Assembly (NCBI GenBank): GCA_000980375.1
Contig: LARD01000001.1
Coordinates: 1 to 64,000 of the forward strand
Length of the DNA stretch: 64,000 bases
Origin: Clostridium sp. K4410.MGS-306
Lineage (GTDB): Bacteria > Cyanobacteriota > Vampirovibrionia > Gastranaerophilales > Gastranaerophilaceae
Reading direction: 5' to 3'
Shown piece after piece: positions 9,540-19,600 of this stretch. The notes beneath the pieces were generated by a model. It worked only from the letters and a program-made list of their open reading frames with translations, made no database searches and had not been told where the DNA came from. Every line of letters starts with the position of its first letter. Position 1 is the stretch's first letter. A program made the position numbers and the translations under genes.

Positions 9540-12425
9540 TTATGCAACACTGGCAGTAATTGAAGGCTCGAATACTTTCAAATCTATCAGTGCCTGTGCA
9601 TATTGGTCTATAGGTCCGTCTTTAACCAGCCAGCCGTGATCTGCCTGCATAGATGCTTTTAGCATTTTTTCAAACTTGGGTTTGTCATTGTAAATTTCTA
9701 CAGCTTTATTAAATATATTACCAAGATTTTGACCGTTAATTTGTACTGCATCAATTTTGGGATCAAACCTGTGCTGGAATTTGACAAACAAAGCATTTAT
9801 TTCGTTTGTAAGATTTGCAGTCAGGCCGCCAACTTCATTTGGAATAGGAATAGAACCGTTGAATTTTGCATTTTCTTTGTGCACCAGTCCAAATGGTTCA
9901 AACCAGCTTGGCATAGGAGTAAAGTCACTCATCATCTTACAGCCGTCATATCTTCCAGGTTCGCTAAACAAGCCAGCTGCAACCATTCTTTTGGCTGCTT
10001 TGGGGTTTGTTTTTGCAAGCTCTGTTTTTGCATCAAGGAAGTATTGCATATATTTTGGATTTGCTCCTATCCCCTGTATGTAAAATACCGGATAGTTTGT
10101 TCCTTTGTAGTTTTTGTAAAACTCAAGAATACCTTTTGCATATATATTTACACCTTTTTGGTCTTCTATCCTGCCTGCAAGACAAAAGAATGGTGTGTCT
10201 GCATTTACACCGCTCAAGTCGGTGAGCTCAGGCATGTATAATTTTAACGGGTTGTTCGCACCTTTTGAATTTTTGGCAGTTTCTACTTCTTTTACTATTT
10301 TATCAACATAAACACCCTTGTTTTGATTGTGCCATTCTAATATATTCTGCTTTTTATTGTATGCTTTTATAGAATTTGGTGCCAGCTCAAGGTCTTTTTC
10401 CATTTGTCTTGCAACTTTGGCCGAAAGAATATTGTTCGACGTATCGCAGCCGTTATTAATTCCTTTGAGTGTTTTGACATCTTTAACAAGTTTGGGTTCC
10501 AAGCCGTTTCTTAAGACAATGCTTTTTATGTAATCTTGATCAGCATATTCAAATACTCTAGAGCGCATTTTGAATATATCATGAACCGAGCCGCCAAAAC
10601 CGCTGTGTGAGGCAATATCAACTGCATATTGTTCTGAAACTGGAACCAGCAGATCGGAATAACTGGCGGCCATCATTTGCGGATTTACATCACGTCCTGT
10701 CATCATCGCATTCCAAAGATATTGCGGTAGTCCTGTACTGTTTTTCTTAATTGCAATATCAGGCATATGAGCATTTTCAACTATTTTTGCAGCGTGTTCT
10801 CCAAACATAATATTGAACATACGTTCCTGGCTGAATCCAACACTGCCTTTGTACTCTACGTTGTGTAAAATTGTTATAATAGGCATGTTTTGTAATTTAT
10901 CTGCTTTTTGCGGATCATATCCGTAGAATTTTTTAACAGTTGACAGTTGTCTTAATATTGCTGATATGGGGCCTGTATGCCAGTCATTTCCGATAATAGC
11001 ATCAGCACCAAGTTTTATATATTCTTTTTCCGGTTTTTGTGTTTTAGGATTGATAATCACATTTCCTTTTTCATCAAGTTTATCCAATGCTTTTAACACA
11101 AATTGACTTTCATCAGAGTGATAGAGCTGTTCTGTAAAGAATTTTGAAAAATAAGTCATCCTTTCAGTTTCTCCGGAAGAAAGTGTATCATTTCTGTATA
11201 GGTTAAATTTTTCACCTTCATTTAATGCTCTTGCTGATAAATCAAATTTGCCGGACTCGTAGAAGGCAGTTCTGTATTTTCCGTATGCTTCAATTTCTTT
11301 TGTTTCGTTATTTTTGACTATTCTGACAAAGTCTGTTTCGTATGCATTATTTTGCTTGAGTTTATCTGCAATTTGTTTTCTTAGATCTTTTGATAGTCTT
11401 TTTCGCAAACTGTTCCAATCAACAGGTGATTCTAATTTGTCAGTTATTAAAACATTTACTTTTTCTTTAACAAGGCCTTTTTCTGTATGAATGGGCACAA
11501 ACATTTCTTGAACATTATTAAGCGTTGCAAGCACCTGAGTTTTTGTTTTATCTCCGTCAATTATTTTTTTGACATATTCGTACTGTCCTTCAAACTTTCC
11601 TGTTTCAGAAGAAATTTTTGCAACTTTTGAATAAAACTGGTTTTGTGCTGCCTGTCCGAGATATAAAGGTGTATCCAGAATCAATTCACCTTTTTGATGA
11701 CCGTTCATAACAGCTGCCAGGTTTGTTGCTAAATCTTTTGGTACAACAGCCATTCCTCCTGCTTTTGTAAAGGGTACAAGCTCAGAAGTCGGCATTCTTA
11801 CTATTGCATATCTCGGTGGTTTATTTGTTCTCGGAACAAGGCCGAATATACGTTTTGTTGATTCTGTTCTGAGTATATTTCTCATTTTTTCTTCAACTTT
11901 ACCGGTAATTTCACTTACAATTGTGCCAAGGTTCATTTCCACACCATAGACATTTACTTTTCTTGTTTGATAAATACCAGGCACTTCAAAATTCGGTTTT
12001 GGTATATTGTCTATTCTATAGTTCAAAGAATTAATGTTTTCCTGTGTTTTATTACCAGCATTAGAGACGTCATTCTTTACATTATTTATGTTCTTTTCCA
12101 AATCATTTTTTGTGTTTTTTAAATTATTAGCAGCTTCTTCTATCTTGGATTTTGCATTTTTTAATTCTTCTGTCAGCTCGGAAATATTTTTGGAAAATTT
12201 GCCTTTTGACTTAACTCCCTTGTAAACAGCAAAACCAGCTGCCCCCAAAGAGGCAAGTGCTATTGCAGAGCTTACAAAAGCATAAGTTTTTTTTGTTTTT
12301 TGATTGTAGCCTGTTGTTGCAGCAGCCGGTGTTTGAGCGGAGTAGGCTCTGTTTTGATTGATAAAACCGGTAGCAAACGGAGCGAGTTTGTCCCCGCCAA
12401 AATTAATTTTTTGAATTGCACACAT
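9540..12425 (-). CDS. Membrane-anchored GT5 glycogen/starch-synthase-like protein
   Basis: A 961-residue protein, twice the usual GlgA length. Residues 1-46 are polar with an INFGG motif (7-11). Residues about 47-71 form one membrane helix (FVSSAIALASLGAAGFAVY) and about 75-140 a coiled coil. The GT5 catalytic core then shows KAGGM near 218 (the K-x-G-G ADP-glucose loop), NDWHTGPIS near 482, TILHNVEYKG, GINNGCDTS, AGRIEDQKG near 750 and SWFEPFGL near 840 with the catalytic Glu. It probably transfers glucose to alpha-1,4-glucan at the inner face of the membrane. AGAGGGA precedes the ATG. The anchor and coiled coil are unlike ordinary GlgA. The GH13 protein at 45.3 kb is a likely functional companion. 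Confidence 0.82.
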   Translation of the reverse strand: MCAIQKINFGGDKLAPFATGFINQNRAYSAQTPAAATTGYNQKTKKTYAFVSSAIALASLGAAGFAVYKGVKSKGKFSKNISELTEELKNAKSKIEEAANNLKNTKNDLEKNINNVKNDVSNAGNKTQENINSLNYRIDNIPKPNFEVPGIYQTRKVNVYGVEMNLGTIVSEITGKVEEKMRNILRTESTKRIFGLVPRTNKPPRYAIVRMPTSELVPFTKAGGMAVVPKDLATNLAAVMNGHQKGELILDTPLYLGQAAQNQFYSKVAKISSETGKFEGQYEYVKKIIDGDKTKTQVLATLNNVQEMFVPIHTEKGLVKEKVNVLITDKLESPVDWNSLRKRLSKDLRKQIADKLKQNNAYETDFVRIVKNNETKEIEAYGKYRTAFYESGKFDLSARALNEGEKFNLYRNDTLSSGETERMTYFSKFFTEQLYHSDESQFVLKALDKLDEKGNVIINPKTQKPEKEYIKLGADAIIGNDWHTGPISAILRQLSTVKKFYGYDPQKADKLQNMPIITILHNVEYKGSVGFSQERMFNIMFGEHAAKIVENAHMPDIAIKKNSTGLPQYLWNAMMTGRDVNPQMMAASYSDLLVPVSEQYAVDIASHSGFGGSVHDIFKMRSRVFEYADQDYIKSIVLRNGLEPKLVKDVKTLKGINNGCDTSNNILSAKVARQMEKDLELAPNSIKAYNKKQNILEWHNQNKGVYVDKIVKEVETAKNSKGANNPLKLYMPELTDLSGVNADTPFFCLAGRIEDQKGVNIYAKGILEFYKNYKGTNYPVFYIQGIGANPKYMQYFLDAKTELAKTNPKAAKRMVAAGLFSEPGRYDGCKMMSDFTPMPSWFEPFGLVHKENAKFNGSIPIPNEVGGLTANLTNEINALFVKFQHRFDPKIDAVQINGQNLGNIFNKAVEIYNDKPKFEKMLKASMQADHGWLVKDGPIDQYAQALIDLKVFEPSITASVA

Positions 12426-12460
12426 AAATAGTCCCTCTTTTTCTTACACAAGAATGCAAA

Positions 12461-12500
12461 AAATTTACTTGCGCCCCCAAAACGCAAAGCATTTAAATTT
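12461..12500 (-). promoter_or_regulatory. Leader hairpin with U-run upstream of the GT5 gene
   Basis: In the minus-strand leader, AAATTTA (12500-12494) pairs with TAAATTT (12467-12461), and TTTGCG (12488-12483) with CGCAAG (12473-12468) inside it; a U-run follows. The position between promoter and start codon suggests an attenuator or mRNA-stability element. The structure is AT-rich apart from the inner stem. Confidence 0.3.
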
Positions 12501-12562
12501 TTTAATTTGTGTAGTATGCAGTAATAAAAACACACATTTAAGCAAAGCTTAAACTGATATTT

Positions 12563-12592
12563 ATTATAATTACAGGCATGTTCATTTGTCAA
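12563..12592 (-). promoter_or_regulatory. Promoter for the GT5 gene
   Basis: On the minus strand a consensus TTGACA (12592-12587), 18-nt spacer and TATAAT (12568-12563) form a near-perfect sigma-70-type promoter. The leader would be about 130 nt. The -35 box overlaps that of the divergent pgk promoter. Confidence 0.7.
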
Positions 12593-12612
12593 TTAATACA
12601 CATGTCTATAAT
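12586..12612 (+). promoter_or_regulatory. Putative divergent pgk promoter
   Basis: TTGTCA (12586-12591), a 15-nt spacer and TATAAT (12607-12612) point toward pgk. The spacer is short, so the -35 assignment is tentative; the -10 is consensus. Its -35 shares bases with the GT5 promoter on the opposite strand. Confidence 0.4.
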
Positions 12613-12686
12613 TTTTGTAATTACTTTACTATTTATTATGTTTTTATGAAAATAAACTTGTACGGATAAAAAACATGAGGTGTATT

Positions 12687-13892
12687 ATGAAAAAATCAAT
12701 CCAGGATTTGGGTGACATCAAAGGTAAAAGAGCTCTCGTACGTGTAGACGTTAACGTTCCTATGGACGAAAACAAAAACGTTACAGATGATACAAGAATA
12801 CAGGCTATCATCCCTACAGTTAGAGCTTTGCAGGAAAAAGGCGCTAAAATTATATTAATGGCTCACCTTGGCAGACCTAAAGGCGAATGGAAAGTTGAAG
12901 AATTTTCTCTTGAACCTGTTGCTAAATATATGTCTAAAGTATTGGGCGAAGATGTATTGTTTGTTAAATCACCTGTTGGTGAAGGTGCAGACAAAGAATT
13001 GGCTGAATTAAAAGACGGTCAGGTTGCTTTGCTCGAAAACATCAGATTCTACAAAGCAGAAGAAGCAAAAGACGATGATATGACTTTTGCTAACGAACTT
13101 GCTAAACTCGGTGACTTCTATGTAAATGATGCATTTGGTGCTGCACATAGAAACCACACTTCAACAGCTAAACTTGCTAAAGTTTTGAAACCGGCAGTAT
13201 CAGGTTTGTTGATGGAAAAAGAAATCAGATGCCTTTCACAAGCTCTTGATAACCCTGTAAGACCGTTTACTGCTGTAGTTGGCGGTGCAAAAGTGTCTTC
13301 TAAAATCGGAGTTTTGGAAAACTTAATCGATAAAGTTGATAACCTGATTATTGGCGGCGGTATGGCTTATACATTTGTAAAAGCTAACGGCGGTAAAATC
13401 GGCAACTCTATCTGTGAAGATGACCAGATGGAAACAGCTAAAGCTATTGAAAAGAAAGCTGCTGACAAAGGTGTAAAAATTATCATGGCAACAGACGTGC
13501 TCGCAACAGATGATTTCTCTGGCAAAGGTACAAACAAAATCACTCCTGTTGACGCTATCCCTGACGGATTTGAAGGCGTTGATGCAGGCCCTGAAACACA
13601 AAAAGCTTTTGCTGATGTAATCAAATCTTCAAAAACTATTTTGATGAACGGCCCTGTTGGTGCTTTTGAAAACCCTGCTTTTGCAGAAGGTACAAAAGCT
13701 GTTTTAGAAGCTATTGTTGAAGCAACTAAAAACGGTGCAGTTTCTGTTATCGGTGGTGGCGACTCTGTTTCTGCTGCTAAACAATTCTGCAAAGCAGAAG
13801 ACTTCACTCACGTTTCTACAGGCGGCGGTGCTTCCTTAGAATTTATCGAAGGTAAAGTGCTTCCTGGCGTTGCAGCTTTGGATGACAAGTAA
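12687..13892 (+). CDS. pgk: Phosphoglycerate kinase
   Basis: Pgk interconverts 1,3-bisphosphoglycerate and ADP with 3-phosphoglycerate and ATP in glycolysis. The start is ATG 12687 (MKKSIQDL), because ATGAGGTG lies 5-8 nt upstream; an ATG at 12675 overlaps that site. At 401 residues the length is standard. Signatures are RVDVNVPMDE near residue 20, AHLGRPKGE near 60, LLENIRFYKAEE, FVNDAFGAAHRNH, GGAKVSSKIGVLENL, GGGMAYTF, and the C-terminal nucleotide motif VIGGGDSVSAAK with STGGGASLEF. Codon use (AAA, GAA, GCT, GTT) is typical of a highly expressed gene. Confidence 0.97.
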   Translation: MKKSIQDLGDIKGKRALVRVDVNVPMDENKNVTDDTRIQAIIPTVRALQEKGAKIILMAHLGRPKGEWKVEEFSLEPVAKYMSKVLGEDVLFVKSPVGEGADKELAELKDGQVALLENIRFYKAEEAKDDDMTFANELAKLGDFYVNDAFGAAHRNHTSTAKLAKVLKPAVSGLLMEKEIRCLSQALDNPVRPFTAVVGGAKVSSKIGVLENLIDKVDNLIIGGGMAYTFVKANGGKIGNSICEDDQMETAKAIEKKAADKGVKIIMATDVLATDDFSGKGTNKITPVDAIPDGFEGVDAGPETQKAFADVIKSSKTILMNGPVGAFENPAFAEGTKAVLEAIVEATKNGAVSVIGGGDSVSAAKQFCKAEDFTHVSTGGGASLEFIEGKVLPGVAALDDK

Positions 13893-13910
13893 GAAATAAC
13901 TTTTTATTAT

Positions 13911-13950
13911 AAAAAACAGTCTCTCTAAATTAAAATGAGAGGCTGTTTTT
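13911..13950 (+). terminator. Terminator after pgk
   Basis: ACAGTCTCTC (13916-13925) pairs with GAGAGGCTGT (13937-13946) with one G-U pair and an 11-nt loop; A-rich before, TTTTTG after. It ends pgk transcription. Confidence 0.85.
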
Positions 13951-13990
13951 GTTTTCTTTTTTGATATTATAAAAAAGAAGGGATAAGAAT

Positions 13991-15211
13991 ATGAACAAAA
14001 TTATTGAAATAGCCGAAGAAAAGGTACAAGAGTACTTTAAACGCGTTGATAAAATAAAAGAATTTAACCAGAATAAGGTTTTAGAAGCATTTAGAAAAAA
14101 CAAAATAGGTCTGGAACATTTTGCTACAGTAAGCGGATACGGACACGATGATATGGGGCGTGAAGCTCTGGACAAAACTTTTGCAGATGTTTTTAATACA
14201 GAGGCTGCAATTGTAAGAAACCACTTTGTATCAGGTACTCACGCAATAGCCTGTGCTTTATTCGGAAACCTTCGCCACGGAGAAAAACTTGTTTCTGTTG
14301 TCGGAACTCCTTATGACACAATGGAAGAAGTAATAGGCACAAGAGGCAATTATAGAGCATCTCTTATGGGACACGGTGTTTTGTATGAAGAAATACCTCT
14401 TGTAAACAATACGGATGTGGATTTTGAAAAACTTGAAAAAACTATTGATAAATCTGTGAATATGGTTACAATTCAACGTTCAAGAGGCTATTCTACAAGA
14501 AAATCTCTTAACATAGAAACAACAAAAAAAGTCATTGATATAATTAAATCCCAAAATCCTGATTGTATCTGTTTTGTTGACAATTGCTACTGCGAATTTG
14601 TGGAAGAGAAAGAACCTCTTGAAATAGGTGCAGATATTGTTGCAGGCTCGTTAATCAAAAACCCCGGAGGCGGAATTGTCGAAACAGGCGGTTATATTGC
14701 AGGCAAACAGGAATTTGTTGAACAGGCTGCTTACAGATTAACAGCTCCGGGCATAGGTACAGAAGGCGGGGCAATGCTTAACCAGACAAGGTTGATTTTT
14801 CAAGGCTTGTTTATGGCGCCTTCAATTGTTGCAGATGCTGTAAAGGGCTCTATCCTTGCTTCACAGGTGTTTGAAGACATCGGCTTTATCTCAAATCCGA
14901 AACCCGCAACTCAAAGGACTGATTTGATACAAACAATAGCGTTTGGAAAACCGGAGCCGCTTCTGGCTTTTTGTAAAGCACTTCAACATAATTCTCCTAT
15001 AGAATCATACCTTACACCTGTTCCAGATTGTGTGCCGGGATATGATGACAAACTTATTATGGCAGGAGGAAGCTTTATAGAAGGGTCTACAATCGAGCTC
15101 TCTGCTGACGGCCCTATGAGAGAGCCTTATGCTGCTTATATGCAAGGCGGGTTGAATTATGCCCATGTCAAAATTGCTTTAGACGGTGTTTTAAAAGAAT
15201 TAGGCCTTTAA
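13991..15211 (+). CDS. Methionine gamma-lyase-like PLP enzyme (YnbB family)
   Basis: A 406-residue fold-type I PLP enzyme of the family annotated as methionine gamma-lyase/aluminium-resistance (YnbB). Visible are VSGYGHDDMGREALD near residue 47, the FVSGTHAIACALFGNLRHGE phosphate-binding segment near 78, FVDNCYCEFVE with the PLP-ring Asp near 197, and AGSLIKNPGGG near 220 with the Schiff-base Lys. Family members are thought to eliminate sulfur- or carbon-linked side chains; the true substrate is unresolved. It follows pgk after a terminator and has an AAGGGAT site. Confidence 0.88.
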   Translation: MNKIIEIAEEKVQEYFKRVDKIKEFNQNKVLEAFRKNKIGLEHFATVSGYGHDDMGREALDKTFADVFNTEAAIVRNHFVSGTHAIACALFGNLRHGEKLVSVVGTPYDTMEEVIGTRGNYRASLMGHGVLYEEIPLVNNTDVDFEKLEKTIDKSVNMVTIQRSRGYSTRKSLNIETTKKVIDIIKSQNPDCICFVDNCYCEFVEEKEPLEIGADIVAGSLIKNPGGGIVETGGYIAGKQEFVEQAAYRLTAPGIGTEGGAMLNQTRLIFQGLFMAPSIVADAVKGSILASQVFEDIGFISNPKPATQRTDLIQTIAFGKPEPLLAFCKALQHNSPIESYLTPVPDCVPGYDDKLIMAGGSFIEGSTIELSADGPMREPYAAYMQGGLNYAHVKIALDGVLKELGL

Positions 15212-15279
15212 TCTTAAGCACGCAATTTTTTTGATTGATTTGTTTTTATATAAACAGGTTAGTCAATATAGGTTGTTTT

Positions 15280-16509
15280 ATGGGCTTAAACATAAACGGT
15301 TTAAAAACAGCATTTACAAAAGTAAATTCAAAAGGTGCATCATTATTGAGAAAAGAAACATCTCTTGATGCTTTAAAAGCAGCTCAAGAGGGTGTTATTG
15401 TCCCCCAAAATGCAAAAACATATGATGCTGTTCGTGTAGGCAGAAATTTTAAACCGGATGAGTCTTATACAGATATTTTTACATTTAGGGATGCCGGTGG
15501 AAATATTGTTAAACGTTATACAAGACAGGTTGATGGCAAGAACATAAAAGAAACAACAAAAGGTTTTGAAAATATATATCCGTGGGAAAAAGACCTTGAT
15601 GAATTCGGGGATGAAGTTTTGGAAATTTCCGCAAGAAAAGTCCGCAGCCACGTGCGAGAAAACGGAAAAATTTCTAAAATAACAGAAGATGTTTTTGCTG
15701 TTACTGATGAAGCAAAACCTGTTGTTACGCATTCTCAAAAAATAATAACACGTGGAGAGGATAACATTTATAAAAGTACAAATTACGAAACCTTTTTGCT
15801 TGAACAAAGACAAAACGGTACAAAGCCTTCATATATTAAAAATGAGTATGAAATTGACAAACATGCAAACGGATATTTTGATCTGACTAAGTCAGAAGCT
15901 TCCTCCCCTGAGTTAAAAGAAATTGCGCAAAATTCTTATTTATTGCCGTATGTAAGCAAGACCAACAAGTTTGCTCACAGAATGAGCCAGGCCGCTATTG
16001 AAGACGGTAATTTTATATTATCTCCTAGTGTCAATTTGTATAAAAAAACGTCATCAACAGCTGGTTTTTGCAGTGCGGATGATGTTTATATCAATTTAAA
16101 AAGTTCAAAAGATTTGTCTATGCCAAGAGAATCTCTCACCGAGACAATAGGGCACGAGGTTAGCCATGCAAAATGGAATGAGCGTGTTATACGTAGAGAA
16201 ATGTATCAATTTGGATTGAACAATCGTTATATAAGCGACTACAGTCCTGCAGAAAGAATCAAAATCAAAATGTATGCTGATGCCGCAAAAACTGTTGCCG
16301 ACCCAAGAAAAGACTTTAAAAAATACTATGAAAATTTTAGAGAAGTAACGGCAAGAGAAGAAGGCAAAAAAGCTGTAAGAAAATATTTTGCACTTAAAAA
16401 CTCAATCGACAATCAGTTTCCTTATTTACACGGATTCCAATTCTATCCTCCGGTACATAATGAGGATGATATTAGGGGATTGATTAGTTTTATAGGTTCA
16501 TTGAAATAG
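15280..16509 (+). CDS. HExxH zinc-peptidase-like protein of unknown role
   Basis: A 409-residue protein. The start is taken at ATG 15280 (MGLNINGLKTAFTKVNSKG); an upstream in-frame start at 15235 would add a 15-residue extension with a poor site. The middle is polar and beta-rich. ETIGHEVSHAKWNE, about residue 290, contains a HExxH zinc-binding motif in helical context, and FREVTAREEGKKAVRKYF about 70 residues later could give the third Glu ligand, as in gluzincin-type peptidases. No signal peptide. The N-terminus has the A-F-T motif seen in other proteins here. A terminator follows. Peptidase activity is inference. Confidence 0.65.
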   Translation: MGLNINGLKTAFTKVNSKGASLLRKETSLDALKAAQEGVIVPQNAKTYDAVRVGRNFKPDESYTDIFTFRDAGGNIVKRYTRQVDGKNIKETTKGFENIYPWEKDLDEFGDEVLEISARKVRSHVRENGKISKITEDVFAVTDEAKPVVTHSQKIITRGEDNIYKSTNYETFLLEQRQNGTKPSYIKNEYEIDKHANGYFDLTKSEASSPELKEIAQNSYLLPYVSKTNKFAHRMSQAAIEDGNFILSPSVNLYKKTSSTAGFCSADDVYINLKSSKDLSMPRESLTETIGHEVSHAKWNERVIRREMYQFGLNNRYISDYSPAERIKIKMYADAAKTVADPRKDFKKYYENFREVTAREEGKKAVRKYFALKNSIDNQFPYLHGFQFYPPVHNEDDIRGLISFIGSLK

Positions 16510-16524
16510 TACAAGTTCTTAAAA

Positions 16525-16548
16525 AGCTCTCAAAACGGGAGCTTTTTT
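16525..16548 (+). terminator. Terminator after the HExxH gene
   Basis: AGCTCTC (16525-16531), AAAAC, GGGAGCT (16537-16543), followed by T5. One U-G pair in the stem. Confidence 0.85.
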
Positions 16549-16660
16549 GTTGTAAAAATCTGCTGTAAAATCGCTATTTTGTTTGTATTAAAAATAGGTT
16601 TGTATTACCATATAAGTATGTAGTTTGGTATTGGTATAAGAATAAGGAGGTAGTTATATT

Positions 16661-19600
16661 ATGCCAGGTAAAACAATAACAGTTGATGGTAACTACGCTG
16701 CTGCGCATGTTGCGTATGCATTAAGCGAAGTATCAGCAATTTACCCTATTACTCCTTCATCTACAATGGGTGAATGGGTCGATGAATGGGCATCACAACA
16801 CAAGAAAAACATCTGGGGCAAAGAAGTAAGAGTTGCAGAAATGCAATCTGAAGCCGGCGCAGCAGGTGCTGTTCACGGTTCACTTGCAGCAGGTGCTTTG
16901 ACTTCTACATATACAGCATCTCAAGGCTTGCTTTTGATGATTCCTGTTATGCACAAAGTAGCAGGTGAAATGCTTCCGCACGTAATCCACGTATCAGCTC
17001 GTGCATTGGCTGCTCAATCATTAGCAATCTTTGGAGACCACACAGACGTTATGGGCTGCCGTAACACAGGTTATGCAATGTTGGCTGCCAACTCTGTTCA
17101 AGAAGAAATGGATATGGCTTTAGTTGCTCACCTTGCAACTTACAAATCAAAAGTTCCTTTCTTGCAATTCTTTGACGGTTTCAGAACTTCTCACGAAATT
17201 CACAAAATCGAAGAAATCTCTTACGAAGATATTGCTAAATTAGTTGAACCTAAATACATTGAAGAATTCAGAAACAGAGCTATGAGACCCGAAGCTCCTA
17301 TTTGTAAAGTAGGTGCTCAAAACACAGATGTTTACTTCCAGGGTCGTGAAACTGTTAATAAATACTATGATGCAGTACCTGATATTGTTCAGGAATACAT
17401 GGATAAAGTTGCTGCTGTAACAGGCAGACAATATCATCCGTTTGATTACGTTGGTGCGCCTGATGCTACTGATGTAATTGTTGCTATCGGTTCAGGCTGT
17501 GAAACTATTGAAGAAACAATTGAATACCTCAATGCAACACGCGGAACTAAATACGGTTTGGTTAAAGTTAGATTGTACAGACCGTTTGATGTAAAACGCT
17601 TCAACGAAGCACTGCCTAAATCAGTTAAACGCATCACTGTTTTAGACAGAACAAAAGAACCTGGTTCTATCGGTGAACCTTTGTACATCGATGTTGTTGC
17701 AGCTCTGGAAAACAAAGATATCAGAGTTATCGGCGGACGTTACGGTTTATCTTCTAAAGAATTTACACCTTCAATGGTTCTCGCTATCTACAAACACGCT
17801 GAAAACAATGGTTTCCACGGCTTTACAGTAGGTATCGAAGACGACGTTACAAACCTTTCTTTAAAAGTTGAAGAAGAAATTGTTACAGAACCTGAAGGCA
17901 CTACAAACTGTATGTTCTGGGGTCTGGGTTCAGACGGTACTGTTGGTGCTAATAAAAGCTCTATCAAGATTATCGGTCAGTATACAAACAAAGATGCTCA
18001 AGCATACTTTGCTTATGACTCTAAAAAATCTTTTGGTGTAACAGTTTCTCACTTGAGATTCGGTGACAAGGCTATTAAATCAACTTACCTTATCACAGCT
18101 CCTGACTTTGTATCTTGCTCAACTCACTCTTATATCGGCAGATATGACTTGTTGAAAGGTATCAAAGAAGGCGGTGTATTCCTTCTTAACAGCCCTTGGT
18201 CTAAAGAAGAAGCATTCTCTCACTTAACAAGAGATATGCAAGAAACTATCATCAATAAGAAAATCAAATTCTACAACATTGATGCAGAATCTCTTATTGA
18301 AAAACAACCGGGCTTAAGAGGTAAAGGTGCTAACACAGTAATGATGGTAGCTTACTTCAAGGTATCAGGTATCATTCCTTTTGAACAAGCTTTGGAAGGT
18401 ATGAGAGAAATGACTAAGAAAACCTTTAAGAAAAAAGGCGACGATGTTGTTAACATGAACCTTGCTTTGATCGACGCAGCTGTTGATGCTTGTGAAGAAG
18501 TTATTGTTCCTGCTTCATTAGACGGTGTTTGCTCAGCAGATCCTGTGAAATTCATCTCTGATGATGCTTCAGAATTTGCTAAAAAAATCATTGAACCTTC
18601 AATGAGACAAAAAGGCGATGACATACCAGTATCAGCTATGTCAGTTGACGGTGTAATCCCGACAGGTACTTCTTGTCTTGAAAAACGTGCTATTGCACCG
18701 AGAGTTCCTCACTGGAATTCAGAAGCTTGTATCCAATGCGGTATCTGTGCTTCTGCATGTCCTCATGCAGCAATCAGAACTAAATTGATTGAAAAGGAAA
18801 ATCTTAAAGATGCTCCTGAATCATTCAATACAATTGAAGCAAAACCAAATGCAAATGGTGAACACTTCAAAGTTCAAGTTTATTGCAAAGATTGTACAGG
18901 CTGCGGTGTTTGTGTGGATCAATGTCCTGCTAACAAAAACCCTGAAAAACAAGCTCTTACTTGGTCAACTATTGAAAAAGAAGAAGCAGCTTGTGAAGTT
19001 GTTAATGAAAAATTCTTTGACGAATTACCTGATAACGTTATGGGTAAAAACACTACAAAAACTATCAAAGGCGCTATGCTTAGAAAACCGTTATTCGAAT
19101 TCTCCGGCGCTTGTGCTGGTTGTGGTGAAACTCCTTACGTTAAACTGGTTTCTCAATTGTTCGGTGAAAATGCTATCGTTGCTAACGCAACAGGTTGTTC
19201 TTCAATCTACTCAGGTACATTCCCGACAATTCCTTACACAACTACAAAAGCAGGCAGAGGTCCGGCTTGGGCAAACTCATTGTTCGAAGACAACGCTGAG
19301 TTCGGCTTTGGTATGAGACTTGCTGTTGAGCAAAACAGAGACACTTTGAGAACATTTGCTCAAAAAGTTATCGAAAATGAAAAAACTCCTGCTGACCTTA
19401 GAGAAGCATTGACAGAAGCTTTGACTCACTTTGATAACTCAAAGACAGAAGAAGCTGTTGCTGCTCAAGATAAAGCTAAAGCTGTTCTTGCTAAGTATGC
19501 AGATGTTGATTGTGCTGATCTTGCTAAAGTAAGAGAGCTCCAGGACTACTTCACTGACAAATCTGTATGGATTATTGGTGGTGACGGATGGGCTAACGAT

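Noticed and set aside
9729..10241. A 170-codon plus-strand frame
   Set aside because: Antisense to the conserved C-terminal GT5 motifs; Cys/Phe-rich shadow.
18789..19316. A 175-codon plus-strand frame within nifJ
   Set aside because: Overlaps the gamma/TPP region of nifJ in another phase; Lys/Leu/Gln-rich shadow translation, while nifJ motifs are intact.
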